In this document: positions 55,005 through 64,000 of the stretch, in pieces | How positions within the stretch are numbered: position 1 is the stretch's first letter | How the letters are laid out: each line of letters begins with the position of its first letter | Assembly (NCBI GenBank): GCA_004352715.1 | Contig: SCFE01000033.1 | Coordinates: forward strand, 852,745-916,744 | Reading direction: 5' to 3' | Source of the DNA: Hofstenia miamia | Taxonomy: Eukaryota; Xenacoelomorpha; Acoela | Length of the DNA stretch: 64,000 bases | Position numbers and translations under genes: made by a program | The notes under the pieces: model-generated | The model's input: only the letters and a program-made list of their open reading frames with translations | Told to the model about the DNA's origin: nothing | Databases searched by the model: none

Positions 55005-56760
55005 CTTTCTTTTGTTACTTTAATCTCCACTAGAAATTGTTCATCTTCTGTATCAATCCATTCTATCATTCTTGCCAGGCTTACTCCTCCCCACTTTTCA
55101 ATACTTATTTTGTCAATTTTCTTCTGTGTTTCTGGGGATAATATTAGTTGTGTTGATGTTTGCAATTCTTTTTCATCCAAGATTTCACTTTGGGATTTTG
55201 TCACCATTTCACAGACTTCTACAGGCTCTTTTATCCAGCCCTTCTTCATAATTTCCGCACTTTTTATAATTTTAGTAAATGTGCATCACAGACTATCTCT
55301 TTCATATCTCTCCATGGCTTTTTCAAGAATCTGCTGCACGTTTTTGTCTGTTATTGATTTTCTTATATCTTAAGTGTTCACTAGTTTTCTCTTAATTATT
55401 TTCTTAGTTGTTAGCAACAGTTGTTTCTCAAGTTGTCTTAACTGCCTTTCAGACATTGCACCCCATATGTATTTTTTCATTGGCTCTTTGAATACTGACA
55501 GTTCACTCAGACATTTTCCAGTCTTGTTCACAGTTTTCACTATTGATATTTCTCCCCTGGGACTTCTGTTCACTATTATCCAGCTGATGACTTTTTCTAG
55601 TAACTGCATCAGCTTTTGTATCTTATCTGGCAATTCCATTTTTTTAACATGGTCTTTTAAGAGCCAGTTTTTTATTTGCATATTAATCAGAGATAATGCT
55701 ATTTCAAATTTATTTGCTCTTGCTAATTTGTGTCTTACCTGTCTTGAAATTGGCAGCTTGACTTCCTTATCTTCCATTGTGAGGATTGCTAGCAGCTAGG
55801 CTGTTGTTCTATATCATATCTCTGGCGCATTTTCTCTTCAAATATTATTCCTTTGAAGTCTTTCTTCATGTTTAGCTAATAGGCGTGACTTACTTCTGCT
55901 AGGCCACCTCTATTGTTTTGTGAAATTTTTGTAATGGCACTTCTATCTTTATTACTGGCGATTCTTCCTCTGTTTTCTTTTGTAGGTTCATATTCTCCCA
56001 AATTTCCTGGATTTGTTTTAAGTGCTCTTGTCATTGAGTGAGACTACACTTAATAAAAAGTGTGTTATCTTTCTCAACACCTTCTGTATCATCACAGGTC
56101 TTCCCCCACTTACACCTTTCCCTGGAACTCTGGCTGTCACACCACCCTTGAATCAGCAAAGTGGACCCTCAGAAGGAAGGTCGTGCTGCTGTTCACCAGT
56201 TCTCTGCGTGCCCTTGAATCAGCCTTGGGGACTACTTGGACGCCTTCTCACTCTATAGTCAGTTCTTCATTCTCATCCCTTCTGCCCTCAAATCAACATC
56301 TAGTTTGAGAACTCCTTCTTATTCTCCTTTTCCTGTTGGTTGTTGAGAGCTCCTCTGGCCTCTGATTTTGTCACACTCTCTTCCTCAATGGTTGGTGCAT
56401 TGTGTTCTATTGTTCTTCTAAATTTGGTTAGTAAATTTAAATCCCATATTTCAGGGTCATATATACATTTATTTCTTGCTGCCCTTTGAGACAGTACTCT
56501 TTCACCTAAACTTCCATTTCCAATGTTGGCTGTGAATTCTTTGGCAAATTCTTTTTCAGGTCAACTATCTAAATCATACATATTATATATTATTTCATTG
56601 CCATTAACTTGGCTTATTTTAAATTCAGTGTTCTCCTCTATCTTCATTTCTTTGATGTCTGCCATTGCTCTCTTGAGGTTTTCAAAATGTTATAGTCTAT
56701 TATTGTCTAGCATGTATTCATTGTTCAGTAATGTCTGTATTATACTGTGAGGACTGGACC
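55005..56760 (-). pseudogene. Element 4 3' module, internally deleted and truncated
   Basis: From the integrase end it shows NRLxHFENLKRAMADI, YDPEIWDLNLLTKFRR and degenerate CTTGAATCAG units (QFKG type) near 56150-56220. It then jumps to EHLKQIQEIWENM (about 56030), losing the roughly 250-residue block that element 3 has at 19672-18950. The frame 55777-55370 (KYIWGAMSERQLRQLE) and 55249-54974 (IDKISIEKWGG, EWIDTEDEQFLVEI) align with element 3 at 18855-17930. The end is lost. Confidence 0.75.
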
Positions 56761-57990
56761 ATACTGTTTTTAGTTTCTGAACCTGGCTTGTGTCAGTGAT
56801 TTTTGTTGGTGTGAAAGCATATACCCTATCTCCTACCTTATGTGCATGTCCAAAGATTTTTCTATTATAATTGCATTGCTGTCTTATGGCTGATTTCTTG
56901 CTGTGATTAGGTTTCTTAGTTGGTTAACTTATTTGTTGTCCATTCTGTTGCTGTAATTAGAATATTGCATTGATAGAGGCATGGCAGCCTCTCAGCCAAA
57001 CATTGCTTTGAAAGGGGTTATTCCCATTGTTGAATATACCAAAGTATTATAGAAATACTCTACCATCTCAATGACCTCTCTCCACTTGTTTCCACCTATT
57101 CTCAACATTGCAACTCTTATCAATTTAATTAATGTTTGATTTAACCTTTCTATGGCTCTGTTTGCCTGTGGGTGGTATGTGGTTCTTTCACTCACTATTT
57201 CCAGCAGCTTTGCAATCTCTTTGAATAATCCACTCTCAAATTGTGGTCCCTTATCCATTATTATTGTTTCCATTGGGCCAAACTTCAACATCCACTCCTT
57301 CAACACTATCTCTGCTGTTGTTTCTGCTGTTGTATTTTTCATTGGGATAATTCTTGCATATTTCATCAACAGATGTTGATATCCCTCTTCATCCTTTAAT
57401 AACATTGCCAAATCAATGTGTATTATCTCATTTGGTTGTGTCACAATGATTTTTTCCAATGGTGCCCTCAGTGTCAGGAAGTGGTGTTTGTTATTTAATA
57501 AACATGTAGTACATTAGTTTATTATTTCCTCTGTCATCTTCCTTATTGCTGTCATAATGAATCTCAAATTAAAAGTTTTCACTGTCTGTGTTATTCCTAG
57601 GTTTTGTAATAGTTGGGAATCACAATTCTGTTGTTCTGAGCCTCTTCATATAGCAATCCATTTTTTTGAGTTTCCATTTATACCACTCATAATAGCTTGC
57701 TGTCAGCCTTTGTAGAATTTTTTTAGGGTTGCTTTAACTTTTTTATAATCTCATTGAGGATCACATCATCTCTCTGCTTCTCCACTACTCCAGTTCAGAT
57801 ATCTCTTCCTTCAGAAATATTGGTAACACCACTTGCCCCCTTTTTATCCACGTTTGTATTGAGCAATCCCTCATACTCTGTGTGTGGTAGTAATTGAAAT
57901 TGCTTCTTTTCTCCATCTGCGTTTGCTGCCTCCCTTTGGTACACAATTTATAAGGTCTATTATATCTTAGGGGAGGGCAGTGCTCCATTG
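56760..57990 (-). pseudogene. Element 4 integrase
   Basis: The frame 57459-56992 covers most of the core: NEIIHIDLAMLLKDEEG (first Asp), KYARIIPMKNTTAET, TIIMDKGPQFESGLF (second Asp), HPQANRAIERLNQT (Glu) and EYFYNTLVYSTMGITPFKAMFG. A short deletion removes part of the segment after YQHLLM. The N-terminal zinc-binding part is degraded over 57480-57780. This is the best-preserved integrase core of the family here. Confidence 0.85.
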
Positions 57991-58319
57991 GCCTCCTTCG
58001 CTAAACCCCTATATATATATATATATATATTTCCCGCTTTTTGCTATGGAAACTGCAAAAACCTTACATTTGGCAGGGAACGGTCTGAAATTTCTAAGGC
58101 CCCTAGCAGGAATTGCAATTTTCCCCAAAAACCTATTTTTTGGCAATTGCTCCCATAGTATTCACTCAAACCTAAATGTATTTACCATGGGTAGGTAAAT
58201 TAAAGACACACTACCCTGCAAAATTTCAAAGGTTTATGTATAGAAACGCGGACATGATGAGGTTTTTCAAAACATTTATATATATATAAAAACATATATA
58301 TATATATATATAAAAGTAT
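57961..58319. other. Unassigned spacer with TA tracts
   Basis: Between element 4 and the LTR of element 5 lies non-repetitive DNA with (TA)n at 58009-58030 and 58276-58312. No gene is supported. Confidence 0.6.
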
Positions 58320-59651
58320 TGTAGAATCTTGCCAATCCACTTTTTGCACTGATCTCATAGTAACCTTGTACTTTTCATAGTAAACACAACAAGTAAACTT
58401 GACAGGCTCCCAATTCTCTCCTTCCATTTGAGTGTTTGTTTGATTAACTTAATTTAATAAACATTAGCCTTTCTAAATGCATAACTAACAACAACTCATT
58501 TAGATAAAAAGTGGTAGATGGAAGACAGGGTCGAGACTTGAAGCGGTGCCATGTGATTCCAGATACATTTCGATCAGCCACAACTACAGCATGCACTTGA
58601 TCTTTGCCATGAAAATCATTAACGGAATTGGTGTGTGAATAGGAAACTCAGTGATTGTGAACTCGTGATTGCTTAGGAATTTAGTGCATTGATTGTTTTT
58701 GTTATTATGCCTATGTAAAGATAATCAAATACAGCAACCGCGATGCTTTCGCTTGTTATTGAGCCTTACATATAATAGCCCTACAGATATAGTAATACAT
58801 GCTATCCCTTCGTACATGTAAACAATCAATGCCGTCGGCAAGAAAGCAAATGCATAAGTTGGCCAAAGGTCTATGAGATAAAACAATGAGCAACTTAAAT
58901 CTAATACCAAAATAATAATAACTATAAGGTAAAAGCATGAGCAAACTAGATTCAATACTGAATCACCAACTGTAATATAAAACCATAAATGACTAGAATT
59001 CAATAATGGGGAAATAACTATGTAGAGCGAAGTAAATAGAATCATAATAACTGACAAGCAACAAAGAGTAGGAAAGCTATAAAAGAGAAAAATCCCTATC
59101 CCTATTCATAACCTAAAAGCACTGTAAGGAAATTACAGCTATTGCCCTCACTGCCATTGAATAGCTGTTCATGAGGCTGCTCCAGCATTCGTTTTAATTG
59201 ATGTGGGAACCACTGTACAATTACCTCTAGTACTTAAACATTTAGCTTTCCATTAATTTTAAAATAACCTGACAAGAGAAGAAGTAAATCCAAACTAAAT
59301 TCGTTCATCAATTATCCTAACAATCGTAACATATAGCACTTTTTAGTAAATAATCAAATACTCGACTAGTACCTGTTTGATCGACTCTTGTTTACAATTT
59401 TCCCTCGTATTTTAGTTCTGCTATTAATTACGCAACATCAGCATTAATTAGAGTACGCTGTTTGGCCATCTTTGTTTTTGCCAAATACTGTTGAGCAAAA
59501 TTTAAATATAAACTGCACAAAACAATTTACAAATCAAACAATCAATCATAATCATGTGTTTACATATAATTATTATAATACTTTAGTCTTAGTTACATCC
59601 ATCTTTCTTCTTATTTTGACCACACATGATTATTCGATGGATTATGCCACA
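58320..59651 (-). mobile_element. 3' LTR of element 5 (family B, 1332 bp)
   Basis: It runs from TGTAGAATCTTGCC to GATTATGCCACA on the plus strand, collinear with 15342-16678, with scattered substitutions. A single copy is in the window because element 5 continues beyond the right edge. Confidence 0.92.
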
Positions 59652-59663
59652 CTCCCCCTCCAG
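59652..59663 (-). other. Polypurine tract of element 5
   Basis: The minus strand reads CTGGAGGGGGAG followed by TGTGGC, identical to element 3. The 3' module stop is at 59669-59671. Confidence 0.85.
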
Positions 59664-59668
59664 TGTAG

Positions 59669-62600
59669 CTAATTAAGGATGACCACTCTTTCTCCATGTA
59701 CCATTTCCGCAGGCTTCTTAATGATACTATTGGCTTCTTTCATTTCCCAACTGATTTTCTCGTACTGTTCTTCTTTGGTGATTTTCAGTACCACATCTTC
59801 TTCAGTTGTAAGCATTTTCTTATGTCTAAGAAATGAAGGGTTCTTTAAAGACTTTGATATTGTACACATACTTCTTAACTCATTGAGTGTTTCATTGAAT
59901 ATTCCATAGTACTTCTGGTATAACCTTAATCCTTTTATGGCTATCATCAATGTCATTATTGCATCAATTCTGCTAGTATGTGCTAGATCAGGATGAATTG
60001 TTGTATTCAGGTAAAAGAACTCATATGTTGATCTTAATGACTTGGATATTGATGCCTCATCTTAAAAAGCACTTATATTTTCCAGGACTTCTTTTTCACT
60101 GATTTCTTCTGGCTCGTTCTTTCCCAACCTTACCATAGTGATGATTTCAACACGGCACATTACGTCGTAGTACTGATATTGTGAGCTCTATAGTTCTCCC
60201 CATACAATATCATTTATTCCTGAGAATAATATCACTGTCTGCGTTGTTTGTTTCTCAATCTCCCTCCGAACTTTTTGTATTTGCTTATCTATTGGTTCTC
60301 CTTCGCAGTACAAATCATATGGTGTAACTTGGCCTTCTATGAAAATTCTTTCTTTATTGTTGTTCTTTAGTAGACTTTCTTTAGACTTCTTGTATTGCTC
60401 GTCATTTACAGTTTTCTCTGCTGCCTGTTGATTATTAACATACTTGTTTCCCTAATGCCACATTGCTTTAGCAGCCTTTTTATCTTTCAACCTCCATGTT
60501 GGCAACAACATTGGTATAAAAATTGTTGTTGGCAGTTTGCATTTTAGAAGCGTAGTCATTGTCTTTTCCTCTATTGCTTTGTATGTGCCCTCCATTTCTG
60601 CAGTTGTTGCCATTCCAAATGTTGCTGGATAGTTGTTCTTAGGTTTCTTAATGTTTTCCCAAAATGTGTTTGTTAACCCATTTTTCATCAAGTTCTGCGC
60701 TGTTTCTGGTCGTATTATCATTTTCGAAGTGATACATTCGATGTCCACAGCAATCTGATTCTGGGGTTGCAACATCTCATCAATTTCTTTTTGCATGAAT
60801 GCCTCCGTGCATAGTATTTTAATTAGTGATTTTGTCTCGCATTCATACACTTCTCCAAATACTCTTTGAACTATATTATTTGTGCGTTCTCTACATACTG
60901 TAATTTCGACCAGCAGTCTTTCGTCATCTGTATCTACCCACGATAGTTCACTTGGCTCCTGCTCACCCCATTTCTTTAGATTGACTTTATCAATTACTCA
61001 TTACTCTCTTAGTGTTAATGCGATTTCTGTAGATTTCAACAGTATGTCTTCCATTTCCATTTCTTCTCGACTTTTACTCACCATCTCAATAATTTCAATA
61101 GGTCAGTTCTGTCCTTCTCTTCTCATCATTTCTGATCGTTTTATAATCTTTGTATAAGCACATTGCAGATAATCTTTGAGGTATTTTCTTATCTCCTTCG
61201 TTATTATCTCATGTACTTTTCTCTCTTCTATTAACTTTATCATTTGTAATGTCTCTGAATGTTCTCTTCTTATGAGGTTTCTCATTGTTAGCCATGGTTG
61301 TATTTTCAGTGACCTCAACTTAGTGTTGGAAGTTGTGCCCCACATATATTTCTTTGTTTCATATGTCAATATATCAATCTCACGTGGACAAATGCCCATC
61401 TTATTGGCAAGTTCTATCACACTCGGTCTTCCCAGTGTATGTTGCTGCATTAATAGTCTTGTGAAATGTTTCTCAAATCTCTGCTGCACTTTTTTCGTCT
61501 GTGATAGAGGCAACATCTTGACATTTTGTAACATCCATTGCTTTATGTTCATGGGGATAGGTGAAATAGTGATTTCATATTTTTTATGTTTAGCTATTTG
61601 CCTCCATTCTTTTTTCATTATTGGCAGCACCAGTTTTTCATTACTCATTAGCTCAATTGCTAATATCCATATTGCTGTTCTAGCTCTAATGTCAGGTGCA
61701 TTTATTTCTTTTCACTTCCATCTCATGTGCTCTCTTGATTTTATACAATATGGCGTCTACTGACTTATGATATTTCTTTGTTGGTGACTTTATGTCAATC
61801 TCTGGCCACTCATCCTGAATTGGCTTTTCTGCTTTAATTTCCGACCATACTTGTGCTATCTTTTGTAAGTGTTCAGGTGTTTAGTTCAAACTGCACTTCA
61901 GAAATATGTTTCCTGTTTCTTCTAAGTTATCATCAATTTCTAATATCTCCATTGTCCTCATTTGATAGTACATATCAATTGCGATTTTCAGTTCCACCAT
62001 TATCCTTTGCGCTGGAGCCATCTCATTAATCTGTAGGTTCATTTTAATAAGATCGGATATTCTTAGTTTACTGCTGTTCATCATGAATAGGTTTTCTAAT
62101 TTTATCTCCATTTCGTTGATAAAATTTGGAATATCCTCCTGTTTTTGAGAGACCACGATTATTATTCTTGTTTTGTGCTTTTTGGCAATTTTCAAGGTTT
62201 CTTCTATATTTGTTTGCAATTTCTTTGATCCGATTTTGCTGTTCTTCACAAAGTATATCACTGTTAAATGTTTTTTGTCCAAATTCATCTGTTTGCATTC
62301 TCTTACAATTTTTTCTCTGTTCTTGGTGAGTTTTTGTACATCCTTCAAGGTGAATTGTTCATCAAATGTTACGTGCACTGTACTCTTGAAGTGTGGCTTA
62401 TTAAATTCATCTTTCATCTCCACTATATATGTGATTGTCATGTTGCATGTGGGTCAATTCTTCTTATCAATTACTATAGGAATTGCATAACTCTCATTTT
62501 CTTTTGTGGATGTGCTTCCTCTAATCAACTGTTTTGTCTCTGGCAACAAGTTATCATATGAATTGTATCTCATTTTCCTGTTTTCAATGAAATGCAGGTG

Positions 62601-63520
62601 GATTCTCTCTCAGCCTATTTTGGTCATTCAACTTTCTCTTTCCTCTAACTGCAATGATTTTGTTGTTGTTGATGTTTGTTTGTAAGAGAATATCCCTGAG
62701 CTTTCTGTTGTCGTAGGGAGTGAACTTGTTGAAAGGCACTCTGATATATCCATGTCTGAGTCATCACTTATTGGCTGAGTTTCCCAATTTTCCATGGTGA
62801 TCAATGCTGTTTCCTCTCTGCCCTTTAATTGGCATTGAGTACTACTGGATGTTGAAGGGGAGTGTGCATAATTTTGTGTTTCCAACCTCACACCCTCTAA
62901 TTTGTGATTGGTGTCATGATGATGGCCCTTGTTTACCCGCCTGCCCTTTAATTGACATTTGGTTGAGGGTGATCTTTCCATTGCTGTCTCCATCCTCATA
63001 CCCTTTAACTGGTAATCAGATTGTGGAGCTCATCTTTCTTACTCACCTTCTCGTATTACTAGGTGGCAAATGCTCCATCGTCATGCCCTTTAATTGACAA
63101 TCAGATTGCAGAGACCTAGTTTTCATAGTGGAACTTGTCAATGTGTCCATACTCATGTCCTTTAATTGACGATCGGATTGTGGAGTCTATCTTCCTTCCT
63201 TACCCTCCTGGCTTTCATTTGCGATCTTGGCATTGTTCTCTTCATTTTTCCTAAATTCAGTTACTAAATTAATATCCCATATTTCGGGGTTATATCTCAT
63301 TTTATTTTTTACTGACTTCTGGGGCATTACTCTTCTTTTGACTTTCAGTTCATCTCTTTCAGGTTTATATTCTTCTTGGAACTCTTCTTCATGTACACTG
63401 TCTAAGTCATCCATTTCAGCATATATGCCATCATCAACTTGTATAATTTTAAATTCTGCATGTTTATCAAGCATTACCTGCCCTATATTTACCATTGCTT
63501 GTTTTAAATTTTGAAAATGT
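59669..63520 (-). pseudogene. Element 5 giant 3' module (unknown, non-Env)
   Basis: It is collinear with element 3. The acidic linker and PEIWDINLVTEFRK are in frame 63636-63187. A single TAG, close to QSDRQLKD, separates them from the QLKG array (62999-62628). Then come 62441-61881 (FDEQFTLKDVQKLTKNREK, ending with one TAA), 61648-61103, 60850-60452 and 59956-59669. Several sites that are stops in element 3 are open here and vice versa. A small deletion lies near 61695. There are no membrane segments. It ends GERVVILN like element 3. Confidence 0.78.
62815..63170 (-). repeat. QLKG repeat array of element 5 (about six units)
   Basis: CCCTTTAATTG-type units occur at about 62819, 62943, 62999 (CCCTTTAACTG), 63085 and 63156, plus a degenerate CCCTCTAATTTG near 62891. 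One unit of element 3 is missing, so the array has changed length between copies. Confidence 0.8.
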
Positions 63521-63529
63521 AATACTCTT

Positions 63530-64000
63530 CTGTCACTAAGTTTGTAATTATTATTGGGTAATATTTGTATAATCATGAATGGACCTGACCACTGTGTTTT
63601 CAGTTTCCTAACTTGTTCCCAAGTAACAATGATCAATGGGCCATTATTGGTCCATTATTGGCATCATTGGCCAATATTGGCCAACCATTTGCCAATATAA
63701 ACCATTAATGTTAGAAGGCAAATTGTTGGTATATGAATGGCGTATTGTTGGTAAATATTGGCTTTTAATGGTGAATTGATGGCTCATTGTTGGTAAATTG
63801 ATGGCACCAATAATGGACCAATAATGGCCCATTGATGGCTTGCTACTTGGGTTCACGTTTTGTGTTCTCATTAAACTGTATGCATAAACCTTATCCCCTA
63901 CCCTGCGGGGTTTGCCATATATTTTTTTGTTAAAATTTTTTTCTTGTCTTATTGCAGATTTCTTTGTATTATGACACATTGCTTCATGAATTCCAGTGAT
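63530..64000 (-). pseudogene. Element 5 integrase C-terminus, interrupted by a MITE-like insert
   Basis: The right part reads MCHNTKKSAIRQEKNFNKKIYGKPRRVGDKVYAY. The left part, beyond the insert, reads VRKLKTQWSGPFMIIQ and DRRVLHFQNLK, the GPY/F-like domain. The insertion at 63618-63851 separates them. The rest of the gene is outside the window. Confidence 0.82.
63618..63851. mobile_element. MITE-like element, 234 bp, with about 45-bp terminal inverted repeats
   Basis: The ends are CCCAAGTAACAATGATCAAT and, reversed, CCCAAGTAGCAAGCCATCAA, both followed by TGGGCCATTATTGGTCCATT. Element 3 has an uninterrupted site at 20731 on. The likely target duplication is TT (63616-63617 and 63852-63853), though a 4-bp GTTC reading is also possible. 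The interior is built of ATTGG/CCAAT-like words. It codes for nothing. Confidence 0.88.

Larger units (their letters stand above)
54986..57960 (-). mobile_element. Element 4: truncated relative of elements 2 and 3 (integrase plus 3' module)
   Basis: The minus strand contains integrase (57990-56760), acidic linker and QxKG remnants (56760-56090), and part of the 3' module (56040-55005). It ends abruptly at TGTAACATCCTCTGCCAG (54986-55004), the last bases of a family A LTR end. Gag, protease and RT are missing on the right. It lacks the 3' part of the module, a PPT and a complete LTR. Confidence 0.82.
59652..64000 (-). mobile_element. Element 5: relative of element 3, 3' half, cut by the window end
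   Basis: The minus strand has the integrase C-terminus (63979 down), 3' module (about 63520-59669) and PPT (59652-59663, CTGGAGGGGGAG), then the LTR. A MITE-like insert lies at 63618-63851. It is highly similar to element 3 over its length and has different lesions, so the two copies can be used to infer the ancestral frame. Confidence 0.92.

Overview
The window is AT-rich eukaryotic (animal) DNA and is mostly transposable elements in different stages of decay. The one host gene I can name with some confidence is at 30839-31542 (minus). It is the first coding exon of a type II membrane glycosyltransferase-like protein of the DUF273 type, a family I know mainly from nematodes. Its short exon, TTTTAG acceptor and GTAAGT donor also fit a nematode or similar small invertebrate. 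There are no bacterial operons, rRNA or tRNA genes, or CRISPR arrays.

Layout. About 1-8.6 kb holds a Ty3/Gypsy retroelement (element 1, plus strand). Two solo LTRs of one family, in opposite orientations, have inserted into it, and its 3' part appears to come from another Gypsy family. About 9.1-15.3 kb holds Gypsy element 2 (plus), broken by stops, deletions, duplications and active-site losses. It is cut off at 15341 by element 3 (minus, 15342 to beyond 26714). Element 3 is the most complete copy, with both LTRs, PBS, PPT, a 509-codon gag, pol, and a very large extra 3' coding region. The 5' LTR of element 3 runs into a 1000-N gap, and a hAT transposase fragment follows (27715-28590). About 28.6-36.7 kb is sparse DNA with the host exon, a duplicated Tc1-HTH and Penelope-like repeat block, and a 185-bp solo LTR with a 4-bp target duplication.

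From 36.7 to 43.2 kb a decayed P-element/THAP9-like transposase (minus) is split by a compact Gypsy element of a different lineage (37391-41744, 5-bp target duplication GTAAC, mag/K02A2.6-like). About 43.4-49.1 kb contains hAT-like terminal repeats, the second copy of the Tc1/Penelope block, a Penelope-like RT fragment, and a complete-length but dead Tc1-like transposon (47810-49085) with TIRs and flanking TA. About 49-55 kb is mostly non-coding. It includes a tandem duplication and an 18-base match to the Nextera/Tn5 mosaic end (53376-53393) that suggests an assembly artefact. About 55-64 kb holds two more relatives of elements 2 and 3 (elements 4 and 5, minus). Element 5 carries a 234-bp MITE-like insertion and runs off the window end.

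The most interesting biology is the shared 3' module of elements 2-5. After the integrase C-terminal (GPY/F-like) domain comes an acidic linker, then an array of short QLKG-type repeats, then roughly 1.1-1.2 thousand codons of hydrophilic, mostly helical protein with no signal peptide or membrane segment. This module ends a few bases before the polypurine tract. It sits where an env gene would, but does not look like an envelope protein. I do not recognise it.
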